From positions 1 through 39,891 of the IMG/VR virus record IMGVR_UViG_3300048834_000180: 39,891 nt of DNA; one strand, written 5' to 3'. The translations under genes and the position numbers were made by a program. This DNA is from a virus. Of the stretch, positions 15,660-21,414 are shown piece by piece (the stretch's first letter is position 1; each line of letters starts with the position of its first letter). The notes beneath the pieces were generated by a model, which made no database searches, was not told the DNA's origin, and saw only the letters and a list, made by a program, of their open reading frames with translations.

Positions 15660-15871
15660 GGGCGCGACTCCAAGGAATCAGCCCAGCCAATACCGTTGCC
15701 CGCGCGGCGAACCTGCCCGCACATACAGGCCCAGCACCCGTCGCCAACCGCAAGAACCGGCGCAACCTCAAACCACCACCATTCACCGTCCGCGTCCATC
15801 GCAAGGTGCTTGGCCCACTCCGGCGCATCTTCCCAATTGGGCCGAGCGCTCGTTCCGTCAAACTGATTCAT
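15656..15871 (-). CDS. DAPEW-domain small protein, paralog 1
   Basis: 71 residues from the ATG at 15871 (GGAG five bases upstream). It has the motif PNWEDAPEWAKHLAMDADGEWWWFE, which recurs at 17210-17401 and 28517-28702. The family is a short acidic, Trp-rich module common in phages, function unknown. Here the C-terminal half has CWACMC, absent from the two paralogs. First gene after the internal promoter at 15915. Confidence 0.75.
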   Translation of the reverse strand: MNQFDGTSARPNWEDAPEWAKHLAMDADGEWWWFEVAPVLAVGDGCWACMCGQVRRAGNGIGWADSLESRP

Positions 15872-15914
15872 GTCATCTCCTAGATGGTCGACGTGAGGCA
15901 ATCCCCACGCCGCC

Positions 15915-15955
15915 ACCTTACACCATCACAGCGGGGTGTCAATACCGTTCGTCGG
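15915..15955 (-). promoter_or_regulatory. Promoter with shared 13-bp upstream element, copy 2 (minus)
   Basis: Minus strand: CCGACGAACGGTA (15955-15943) directly joined to TTGACA (15942-15937), 16-base spacer, TAAGGT (15920-15915). It lies across the 3' end of the gene 15926-16132 and gives a leader of about 37 bases before the ATG at 15871. Confidence 0.8.
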
Positions 15956-16132
15956 GTCTGCAATGACAAGCGTCGCCGTGCGCTGGAACTGCTTGAGCTT
16001 CATATGCGACTTGTCCGCAAAGATCACGGAGTAGCCACGGCCGATCTTGCGCGAGCCGACGACCACGGCGGTTTCGATGCGGTCGCGCGAGTAGCGGATA
16101 GAGTAGGTGCCAGGGGTCACAATGTCAGTCAT
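15926..16132 (-). CDS. Small basic protein of unknown function (68 aa)
   Basis: GAGGA lies six bases before the ATG. The predicted fold is beta-rich (GTYSIRYSRDRIETAVVVG; GRGYSVIFADK). It follows the SSB-like gene by 9 bases and is the last gene of the first early segment. Its last codons (PTNG) are spelled by the shared promoter element, so the element has been fitted over the gene end. Function unknown. Confidence 0.65.
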   Translation of the reverse strand: MTDIVTPGTYSIRYSRDRIETAVVVGSRKIGRGYSVIFADKSHMKLKQFQRTATLVIADPTNGIDTPL

Positions 16133-16141
16133 GGTCAGTCC

Positions 16142-16387
16142 TCAAAAAGGGATATCGTCTGGATCAATCTCGCGCGCCGGAGCGTGCTTGACCGGATTCT
16201 GCGCCGGGCCGTCCTTCGGCTTCACGCTCAGGCTAAAGAACTTCTCGCCGTTCGACTCCTTGAGCCAGCCGGACAGCCAGTAGTCGCGGCCGTCCACATT
16301 GATCTTGCCGGAGTAGTCAGGATGCGAGTCCTGCTCTTTGCGCTTGTTGCGGCCAAGCGTGCCACGGTTCGTGTTGTCGTATGCCAT
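16142..16387 (-). CDS. SSB-like OB-fold protein with acidic DDIPF tail
   Basis: 81 residues. NTNRGTLGRNKRKEQDSHPDY, INVDGRDYWLSGWLKE and GEKFFSLSVKPKDG form a short beta-barrel pattern of a common small phage family. It ends in IDPDDIPF, which copies the acidic C-terminal tip of bacterial SSB (DDDIPF) that binds partner proteins. It lies 2 bases downstream of the ERF recombinase, so a single-strand binding role in recombination is inferred. AAGGA before the ATG. Confidence 0.65.
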   Translation of the reverse strand: MAYDNTNRGTLGRNKRKEQDSHPDYSGKINVDGRDYWLSGWLKESNGEKFFSLSVKPKDGPAQNPVKHAPAREIDPDDIPF

Positions 16388-16389
16388 CG

Positions 16390-17034
16390 TTAGTCCTTGT
16401 TCTCGGCCTTATGCTTCTTCATGGCGGCGCGCATCTTGGAGTCAAACAGCGTCCACAGCGCCACCTTCTCGTCGGAGTCATGCCCCGTTTCGTACTTCAC
16501 GCAAGCCGCGCCAACCTGGCCAGCGTTGAACAGTCGCACACACTCCGCGCCGACCTCCCGAAGGTACGCCTGCGCTTCCTCGTTGAAGCTATCCCATGCC
16601 CCATCCAGAGGGCGACCGGCGGGGATCGGCTCCGGCTTCTTGTTATGCGCCGCGCTCTGGCCGTCGTCATCTTCCTGCGCGATGCCAGCCATAGCCGCAA
16701 GGCCATAGCGGCGAAGATAGGTCGTCACCGCGCCGATGCCCTGCGCGTCGGTCTTGGCCGGAACCGCGCTAGCCGTCGAGTAGATCAGCCCGCCAGACTT
16801 GTGCGCCACAACCGTCGTGACGCTGGCCCGCGCGCCGTCAAATGCCGGAGCCTGAATGATGCTCAGGCCGTGCTTGGCGAACACGGGGCGGACGGTGTTC
16901 AGGACTTCCGCCAGGTCGGCATACTTCGACTTGAAGTGCGGGTTGTTGCTACTCTTGGCCGCGTTCTCGACCTCAAGCTGCGCCTGAGCCATTGCCGTGA
17001 ACAGTTCCGGCGTTGCCTTTTCGATGAAGATCAT
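16390..17034 (-). CDS. erf: ERF-family single-strand annealing protein
   Basis: A 214-residue ERF superfamily protein. ALAQAQLEVENAAK-like N-terminus, NNPHFKSKYADLAEVLNTVRPVFAKHGLS, QGIGAVTTYLRRYGLAAMAGIAQEDDDG are diagnostic. It anneals single strands in phage recombination and circularisation. The C-terminal third is helical and variable, as usual. GGGAGG precedes the ATG, which overlaps the previous stop (ATGA). The SSB-like gene follows immediately. Confidence 0.9.
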   Translation of the reverse strand: MIFIEKATPELFTAMAQAQLEVENAAKSSNNPHFKSKYADLAEVLNTVRPVFAKHGLSIIQAPAFDGARASVTTVVAHKSGGLIYSTASAVPAKTDAQGIGAVTTYLRRYGLAAMAGIAQEDDDGQSAAHNKKPEPIPAGRPLDGAWDSFNEEAQAYLREVGAECVRLFNAGQVGAACVKYETGHDSDEKVALWTLFDSKMRAAMKKHKAENKD

Positions 17035-17213
17035 TTGCCCTCCTTCCTGCTAAACGGTATCCAATGATAGCGCGTATTCGCGCGTTTGGCAATCGGCCCG
17101 CTAATCAGCGGCCGGTCGTGCTGGGCGAACGCCGAGCGATAGCGCCAGATCGCTAGGCACTCGGTGTTGTCGATCACGCGGGTTTCGCGCGTCACGATGG
17201 GGAAGGCGATCAC
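17031..17213 (-). CDS. Small protein of unknown function (60 aa)
   Basis: The GTG at 17213 overlaps the preceding stop (GTGA), preferred over the ATG at 17240. Basic, no membrane segment; it has IWRYRSAFAQHDRPLISGP. It overlaps the ERF start. No family recognised. Confidence 0.5.
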   Translation of the reverse strand: MIAFPIVTRETRVIDNTECLAIWRYRSAFAQHDRPLISGPIAKRANTRYHWIPFSRKEGK

Positions 17214-17401
17214 GGGCGGGCCTGCAAGGTGTCGCGCCAATTATTTCCCACAAGTCCCATCATCTGCGACTTTCCAGAGGCAAGCCAGATCCCAGCAACT
17301 TCATGCGCTCGTGGCGCGTTTTCGTACCAATACCAATCACCGTCAGCGTCCATAGCGGCAAATGCGGCCCACTCCGGCGCATCCTTCCAATCAGGCTTCA
17401 C
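17210..17401 (-). CDS. DAPEW-domain small protein, paralog 2
   Basis: 63 residues from the GTG at 17401 (GGAGGA seven bases upstream; overlaps previous stop as GTGA). KPDWKDAPEWAAFAAMDADG followed by WYWYENAP aligns with 15656-15871 and 28517-28702, then WLASGKSQMMG and a short end DTLQARP that resembles ETLEAKP of the third copy. Function unknown. Confidence 0.75.
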   Translation of the reverse strand: MKPDWKDAPEWAAFAAMDADGDWYWYENAPRAHEVAGIWLASGKSQMMGLVGNNWRDTLQARP

Positions 17402-17580
17402 AGCATTTCCTCCATCCACTTGCGGTAAGTCTCGGCCGTCCCCCGCGCTTCCTGACGCACGGCCTCGCTAACGCTGGAGTCCTCCGCGCGACGCTGGGCT
17501 AGGTTCATTAGCGCCTGGAAATACAGCGCGTTGGCATCCTTGCGCGGCATCTGGCGCACCGGCAGTCCGTAGAAGCTCAC
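17398..17580 (-). CDS. Small helical protein of unknown function (60 aa)
   Basis: GTG start overlapping the previous stop. Predicted helical after residue 12: KDANALYFQALMNLAQRRAED and a second helix to the end (ETYRKWMEEML). It resembles a small structural or adaptor peptide; no family recognised. Confidence 0.55.
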   Translation of the reverse strand: MSFYGLPVRQMPRKDANALYFQALMNLAQRRAEDSSVSEAVRQEARGTAETYRKWMEEML

Positions 17581-17717
17581 TTGTCATCCTCCGGGTTGCG
17601 CGTGTCGTCGGCGCAGTAGTCGTGGGGGTCGTCAATGTCAGGCGCATACACCGCGTAAAGGCGCACGGCGGCGGCGAGAATCAGGATCAGCGTGATAACA
17701 ACGGCAGCGGCGATCAT
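17577..17717 (-). CDS. 46-aa N-terminally anchored membrane microprotein
   Basis: Joined to the preceding gene by TGATG and to the next by GTGA. The N-terminal segment MIAAAVVITLILILAAAV is a clear membrane helix; the rest is acidic (DIDDPHDYCADDTRNPEDD). It is conserved in style with other small phage membrane peptides. Function unknown. Confidence 0.65.
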   Translation of the reverse strand: MIAAAVVITLILILAAAVRLYAVYAPDIDDPHDYCADDTRNPEDDK

Positions 17718-17866
17718 CACAGCACCTCGCATTCATAGGGCACGCTGCCCATAACGGGCACGGGAACGCCCATGCTGGGCACGACGGGGCCGCGCGTGCC
17801 GAAGTCGTGGCGGTTGAAGCACTCGGCAGCCGCCTGGGCCGGGGTCATCATCGGTTCGTTAGTCAT
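17717..17866 (-). CDS. Small protein of unknown function (49 aa)
   Basis: ATG at 17866 with GGAGG nine bases upstream; an upstream ATG at 17941 would overlap the previous gene deeply. MTPAQAAAECFNRHDFG looks like a short helix; the end has repeated Pro-Val/Met-Gly (VPSMGVPVPVMGS). No family recognised. Confidence 0.5.
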   Translation of the reverse strand: MTNEPMMTPAQAAAECFNRHDFGTRGPVVPSMGVPVPVMGSVPYECEVL

Positions 17867-18068
17867 AGCTGCTAGCCTCCATCTGCTCAAGCCTGCGGAA
17901 CACAATTCGCGCAATGTCGTTTTCCATCGCGCGCGCGTCACCCTGACTCAGCGCCACGCCTTCGCGGAGGCAATACTCGCCAATCGCGCAGATCGCCGCA
18001 AACGCCATGCCGTTGGCAAGTTCCTCGGTGCCCGTAAGCTCGGGCGGGTCAATCGGTGCGCCGTACAT
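17859..18068 (-). CDS. Small protein of unknown function (69 aa)
   Basis: Starts at the stop of the repeat protein (TAATG at 18068). LTGTEELANGMAFAAICAIG, then a helical acidic C-terminus (DARAMENDIARIVFRRLEQME). A long open frame read further upstream crosses the 12-bp repeats and is not real. No family recognised. Confidence 0.6.
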   Translation of the reverse strand: MYGAPIDPPELTGTEELANGMAFAAICAIGEYCLREGVALSQGDARAMENDIARIVFRRLEQMEASSYD

Positions 18069-18766
18069 TATGCGGCCTCCATCGCGGCATCGACCATCGC
18101 ACGGAATCGTGCGCGCTGGGCAGCCAGCGCCGCAGCCCACGACGCAGCCCGCGCCGCATCCCGCGCCGCATCCCACGACGCAGCCCGCGCCGCATCCCAC
18201 GACGCATCCCACGACGCATCCCGCGACGCATCCCACGACGCATCCCACGACGCAGCCCGCGCCGCATCCCGCGACGCATCCCGCGACGCATCCCGCGACG
18301 CATCCCACGACGCAGCCCGCGCCGCATCCCGCGACGCATCCCGCGACGCATCCCGCGACGCATCCCACGACGCATCCCACGACGCATCCCGCGACGCATC
18401 CCGCAGACTCTCGTCACCTGACTCCAAGTAGCGCCGCACCACGTCAGGCGCGTCCCAACGCTCGATCACCTGCAACGCACACCAGCGGGCGAACTCACGC
18501 ATCAGCGGCTCGGCGTCAATCCGCTTCACGATCCGGCGACGCGACGCCACCACCTTGTCGCCGCCATGATCGACAATCGTTCCGCCAAGCTCCACGAGGC
18601 ACAGCGTATTCCCCGGCGCATAGGTCAACGCATCAAACGGGCAAGCCGAGGCGTGAAGCCCCGATGAACACGGAACCACCGGCCCGTCATGTTCCAGCCA
18701 CTCGCCGTCAGCCGGCACCGGCCGGCCGTCTCGAAGCGTATCGCCAACGAAATGATATGCGTACAT
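18068..18766 (-). CDS. Protein with 22 tetrapeptide repeats (D-A-S/A-R/W)
   Basis: 232 residues from the ATG at 18766 (GGGGG upstream; TAATG with the previous gene). Residues 1-120 form a globular domain (GLHASACPFDALTYAPG; LCLVELGG; GDKVVASRRRIVKRIDAE; REFARWCALQVI) seen in many phage and bacterial proteins without known function. Residues about 123-210 are 22 four-residue units (DASR, DASW, DAAR, AASW), then a short helical end. A period of four with Trp/Arg every fourth position suggests a helix with a winding stripe or a coiled rod. It may bind acidic partners. Confidence 0.75.
   Translation of the reverse strand: MYAYHFVGDTLRDGRPVPADGEWLEHDGPVVPCSSGLHASACPFDALTYAPGNTLCLVELGGTIVDHGGDKVVASRRRIVKRIDAEPLMREFARWCALQVIERWDAPDVVRRYLESGDESLRDASRDASWDASWDASRDASRDASRDAARAASWDASRDASRDASRDAARAASWDASWDASRDASWDASWDAARAASWDAARDAARAASWAAALAAQRARFRAMVDAAMEAA
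18137..18400. repeat. 12-bp coding tandem repeat, 22 units
   Basis: About 264 bp of 12-base units of the form GACGCATCCCRC (plus strand) inside the gene 18068-18766. The blocks 18241-18300 and 18301-18360 are identical, which shows recent duplication of five units. Such an array can expand and contract by slippage in whole tetrapeptides. It also makes long false reading frames on both strands. Confidence 0.95.
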
Positions 18767-18897
18767 TAGAACCCCCACGCCTTAAGGCCAAAGTGAATCA
18801 GCACGACGAAGCCAAAGGACATGACGAACCCAGCCGCCAGCCCGCACCATACGCCGCGCTCAAACGCCTGCGCCCGCTCAATGTCAATGTGGTTCAT
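18766..18897 (-). CDS. 43-aa single-pass membrane microprotein
   Basis: GGAGG six bases before the ATG; ATGA overlap with the previous gene and TAATG with the next. N-terminal amphipathic IDIERAQAFERGVWCG then a membrane helix (LAAGFVMSFGFVVLIHFGL). Fixed place in the early operon shows it is a real gene. Function unknown. Confidence 0.7.
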   Translation of the reverse strand: MNHIDIERAQAFERGVWCGLAAGFVMSFGFVVLIHFGLKAWGF

Positions 18898-19058
18898 GCC
18901 GCCTCCGTCAGTTCAATGATCCGCCGCGCGAGTTCAATAGCGTCCTCGCGGTCAAGTCGAATGCTAATGCCCTTGTGCGCGAATAGCAACACGTCGCCAT
19001 CGTCCGACATGACCGATAGGCCGGACACGAAGGCGTCGCAGGAAATGGTGGCTTCCAT
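18894..19058 (-). CDS. Small acidic protein of unknown function (54 aa)
   Basis: TGATG start at the stop of the first operon gene. Beta-then-helix pattern: VLLFAHKGISIRLDREDAIEL then ARRIIELTEAA. The longer open frame to 19415 is not supported. No family recognised. Confidence 0.6.
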   Translation of the reverse strand: MEATISCDAFVSGLSVMSDDGDVLLFAHKGISIRLDREDAIELARRIIELTEAA

Positions 19059-19276
19059 CAGCGCAGGCCCAGCAGGCGCGCAACGCGGGCCATGAAGCCC
19101 GCCTGGCGGTGGCCGGACTCGCGCAGCTTGGCGAGGGCCAGCGCGCTGATCGCGTCGGCGTTGAGGCGCTGATTCTTCACCTCGTCGTTGCAGTCGTCGC
19201 ACAGTGCGAAATGCGCGGCACGGTCGTTGCGCGTGGCTCGGCCGTGCTTGGCGCCGTCTTCGGATTCGTAAGTCAT
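19058..19276 (-). CDS. First gene of the minus early operon (72 aa, CDDC motif)
   Basis: ATG at 19276 with GGAGGA six bases upstream, about 20 bases after the expected transcription start. It has one CxxC (ALCDDCNDEV) and a helical, Arg/Ala-rich C-terminus (LALAKLRESG; MARVARLLGLR). A single CxxC could pair in a dimeric zinc site. Com of phage Mu lies beside mom and has a zinc finger, but this protein lacks the four-Cys pattern, so I do not call it Com. Confidence 0.65.
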   Translation of the reverse strand: MTYESEDGAKHGRATRNDRAAHFALCDDCNDEVKNQRLNADAISALALAKLRESGHRQAGFMARVARLLGLR

Positions 19277-19302
19277 GGCGTGTCCTCCGTTGTGTTGGGC
19301 CA

Positions 19303-19344
19303 ATGATAGGCCGTGCGCGGCGGGTGTCAATTACCGTTCGTCGG
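19303..19344 (-). promoter_or_regulatory. Promoter with shared 13-bp upstream element, copy 3 (minus early operon)
   Basis: Minus strand: CCGACGAACGGTA (19344-19332), one extra base, TTGACA (19330-19325), 16-base spacer, TATCAT (19308-19303). This is the best -10 of the four copies. It drives the operon from 19276 to at least 15926 and covers the 3' end of the Mom-like gene. Confidence 0.85.
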
Positions 19345-19965
19345 GGCCTTGGGGTACGGATGAACGGCGTACCGAAGCGCGGCCATGATCGCGCGCTTAT
19401 CAGACTTTGAGCCAAGCGGCATGATGTATCGGTGCTTGCGCGCGCGCGGCTCTAGGTAGAAGTCGTCGCCGTACTTGTCCCGCATCGCCTGAGCGCGGTT
19501 CGCGCTGCCCCTGAACTCATCCGCGATGGTCTGCCCGTGCAAATGTTCTTTCCCGCGCACCTTCCAGTCTGTGCGCTTTTCGGACAGGCCGCAATACACG
19601 AAGTTGCACGCTTGATAGACATAACCAGCGTGGCCTTGCGAGGTGTCCGCGAAGCTGACGATGACGCGCGGCCGTGGTAGCATCTTGAGGCTCGCGGCGA
19701 CAAGATAACTGGCCTCATTCTTTAGGTTGTCGCGCAGACATAGACGGTTCAATTCCAGCACGCGCCCCGCCCATTCATCGCCACACACGCCGCGACGCAA
19801 TGGCGCGGATGCTGGTGTGCCGTAGGTCACGACGCCCACAAGATCGCCGCCACGGTGCAGGCCGAAAGCAAAGCTGATCGACGGAATGCGCCGCGCGTAG
19901 TGGATGCCTAGCAGGAACGGATGCGCCTGCCTCGGATTGATTGGCCTAACTTCACCTATTGACAT
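19327..19965 (-). CDS. mom: Mom-like DNA adenine modification protein
   Basis: A 212-residue protein of the phage Mu Mom-like, GNAT-related family: HYARRIPSISFAFGLHRGGD, LVGVVTYGTPASAPLRRGVCG, LELNRLCLRD, VSFADTSQGHAGYVYQACNF, GLSEKRTDWKVRG. Mu Mom converts adenine in DNA to N6-(carbamoylmethyl)adenine and so blocks many restriction enzymes; same chemistry here is inferred. AAAGGAGGG six bases before the ATG. A TTGACA lies upstream at about 20012-20007 without a good -10. It ends PTNGN inside the promoter at 19303-19344. Confidence 0.85.
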   Translation of the reverse strand: MSIGEVRPINPRQAHPFLLGIHYARRIPSISFAFGLHRGGDLVGVVTYGTPASAPLRRGVCGDEWAGRVLELNRLCLRDNLKNEASYLVAASLKMLPRPRVIVSFADTSQGHAGYVYQACNFVYCGLSEKRTDWKVRGKEHLHGQTIADEFRGSANRAQAMRDKYGDDFYLEPRARKHRYIMPLGSKSDKRAIMAALRYAVHPYPKAPTNGN

Positions 19966-20029
19966 AAGCCCTCCTTTTGATGAAGGCTGTCACCACGCCG
20001 CGCCAATGTCAAGCGCGGAAGGAGCCCAC

Positions 20030-20158
20030 ATGACCCTACTAGACCGCATCCGCGCCGCGCTAGCCACAATCGCGCGCACCGACCCCGTGACGCCTGCTGA
20101 GCGCAAGGCGCACGCCGCAATGATCCGACGCCATATGGAGGCACGAAATGTCCGATGA
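20030..20158 (+). CDS. 42-aa basic small protein
   Basis: AAGGAG six bases before the ATG at 20030. LLDRIRAALATIARTD, then AERKAHAAMIRRHMEAR: two helices, strongly basic. It is the first gene of the rightward replication operon, overlapped by the next gene, and divergent from mom. The 64-bp gap between them shows no strong plus promoter. No family recognised. Confidence 0.6.
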   Translation: MTLLDRIRAALATIARTDPVTPAERKAHAAMIRRHMEARNVR

Positions 20159-20441
20159 ATACAACCTAGAGGCCATAGAGGCCGCAATCGAACTGCTGTT
20201 CGACAAAGGAGAGCGCAAGGCCGCCGCGCAGCTTTCTAGCGTGCATAAAGACCTTGTTTGGCGTATGCAAACGCTCAAGGATGAGCGCCAGACGGCAGAA
20301 CAGGACGCCGAGGCCGCTGACCGCCGCGCCCTTGCCGCGCTCGACTTCGCCAACGCCGCTATCGAGTGCATCCCCGATGGCACGCCAATCAAGCTGCTAG
20401 GCGAGGCTGCGCTCGCGCTGCTCAAAGAGGTTGACCGCTAA
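20148..20441 (+). CDS. Helical protein of unknown function (97 aa)
   Basis: Overlaps the previous gene by 11 bases and meets the initiator gene at TAATG. Strongly helical (AIEAAIELLFDKGERKAAAQL; a central Asp/Glu/Arg coiled coil; a C-terminal helix with GEAALALLKEV). Possibly a replication accessory factor by position only. Confidence 0.6.
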   Translation: MSDEYNLEAIEAAIELLFDKGERKAAAQLSSVHKDLVWRMQTLKDERQTAEQDAEAADRRALAALDFANAAIECIPDGTPIKLLGEAALALLKEVDR

Positions 20442-21169
20442 TGGCTATCGTCCGATCCCCCAGGCCCGAGGCCGGATGGTACGCCCTCGACCGTCGCGTG
20501 GCCGATGACTCGCGCCTGTCGTGGGGCGCGCGTGGCCTGCTGATCTTCCTGCTGTGCAAGCCGGACAATTGGCGCGTTTCCGTGGCGCACCTGATCAATT
20601 CCGGCACGGCTGGTCGGGATGCCGTGCGCGGGATGCTGCGCGAGCTTGTCGAGGCCGGATACTTGCAGCGCGAGCCGGTGCGCGACGACTGCGGGGCCTA
20701 TGCTGGCGAGGATTTCATGGTTTTCGACACACCGCAGACGGGTTTGCCGGAGACGGAAAAGCCGTCGCCGGTAGAACGCCCACTAGATAAGACTGTAAAA
20801 GCAGATAAGACTGTAAAAGCACAGATGCAGGAATCTACCGATTCCCAGCGCGCGGCAATGATCCTCGCAGACTACTCGACAACGCTGCCGGACTGCCGTA
20901 AAGTCGGCGCGCTTCCGGCTAGCCGTCTCCGCCTGCTCAAGAAGGCCGACCACCTGGCCCGTGACTTCTGCGCCCGCTATGGGCTAGAGTACGGCCCCGC
21001 GTTCTGGTCAACCTACTGGCGGCACTGCTCAGGCGACGATTGGCTTGCAGGGCGTCGGGCAAACCCGAACAACGCGCAATGGAAGCAAGGGGTTGACACG
21101 CTGCTGTCTGAAAAGACGATGGCGCGGGTCTTTGACGATGTGGCTACTCAAATGGAGGGAAAGCGATGA
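20441..21169 (+). CDS. Replication initiator-like winged-helix protein
   Basis: 242 residues. Residues 1-95 resemble the winged helix-turn-helix of phage replication proteins (WYALDRRVADDSRLSWGARGLLIFLL; VAHLINSGTAGRDAVRGMLRELVEAGYL). A Pro/Thr/Lys linker (about 105-128) carries the repeated peptide DKTVKA, encoded by two perfect 18-bp tandem repeats. The C-terminal part (WSTYWRHCSGDDWLAG; ARVFDDV) is like helicase-loader regions of lambda O/DnaT-type proteins. Directly upstream of DnaB, so it likely opens the origin and loads the helicase. Confidence 0.75.
   Translation: MAIVRSPRPEAGWYALDRRVADDSRLSWGARGLLIFLLCKPDNWRVSVAHLINSGTAGRDAVRGMLRELVEAGYLQREPVRDDCGAYAGEDFMVFDTPQTGLPETEKPSPVERPLDKTVKADKTVKAQMQESTDSQRAAMILADYSTTLPDCRKVGALPASRLRLLKKADHLARDFCARYGLEYGPAFWSTYWRHCSGDDWLAGRRANPNNAQWKQGVDTLLSEKTMARVFDDVATQMEGKR
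20785..20820. repeat. Two tandem 18-bp repeats, candidate replication origin
   Basis: AGATAAGACTGTAAAAGC occurs twice head to tail without gap. It is the most AT-rich stretch in the initiator gene and sits in the linker between its two domains, as the iterons of lambda ori do in gene O. Only two copies are visible, plus a weak third start (ACAGATG). Confidence 0.5.
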
Positions 21170-21414
21170 GCAATGAATGGCAGTGCATGTATGAGGATGC
21201 GGAGGCCGACCTTAAGGCGGCGCAGCAGCGCGTGGCCGAGCTTGAGCGTGAGAAGCGCGAGCTTTCGTGCGACCTGCTGACCGCGCACCGCGAGACGATG
21301 GAACACGCGGGGCGCATCATCGAGCTTGAGCGCGAGGTGGCTAGGCTGCGTTGCTGGGCGTGGGAGGACGAGAGCAAGTCCACCGACAACATGCCCGACG
21401 GGTACGCCCCTTGA
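21166..21414 (+). CDS. Coiled-coil protein of unknown function (82 aa)
   Basis: GGAGGG six bases before the ATG; ATGA overlap with the initiator gene. Nearly all residues 10-65 form a heptad coil (RVAELEREKRELSCDLL; IIELEREVARL). Its place between initiator and helicase suggests an accessory role. Confidence 0.65.
   Translation: MSNEWQCMYEDAEADLKAAQQRVAELEREKRELSCDLLTAHRETMEHAGRIIELEREVARLRCWAWEDESKSTDNMPDGYAP

Noticed and set aside
18137-18400. CRISPR array
   Set aside because: Units are 12 bp, contiguous and without spacers; the repeat is coding.
18007-19095. Long plus-strand open frame (362 codons) and other long frames across the repeat array
   Set aside because: They are created by the 12-bp period and lie opposite a well supported minus gene; their protein is extreme low complexity (PAPHPTTHP).
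19058-19276. Com-like zinc-finger activator of mom
   Set aside because: Only one CxxC is present and the gene lies downstream of a separate promoter, not upstream of mom.
19966-20029. Strong promoter pair between mom and the replication operon
   Set aside because: A TTGACA exists on the minus strand but no acceptable -10 follows, and nothing convincing was seen on the plus strand.
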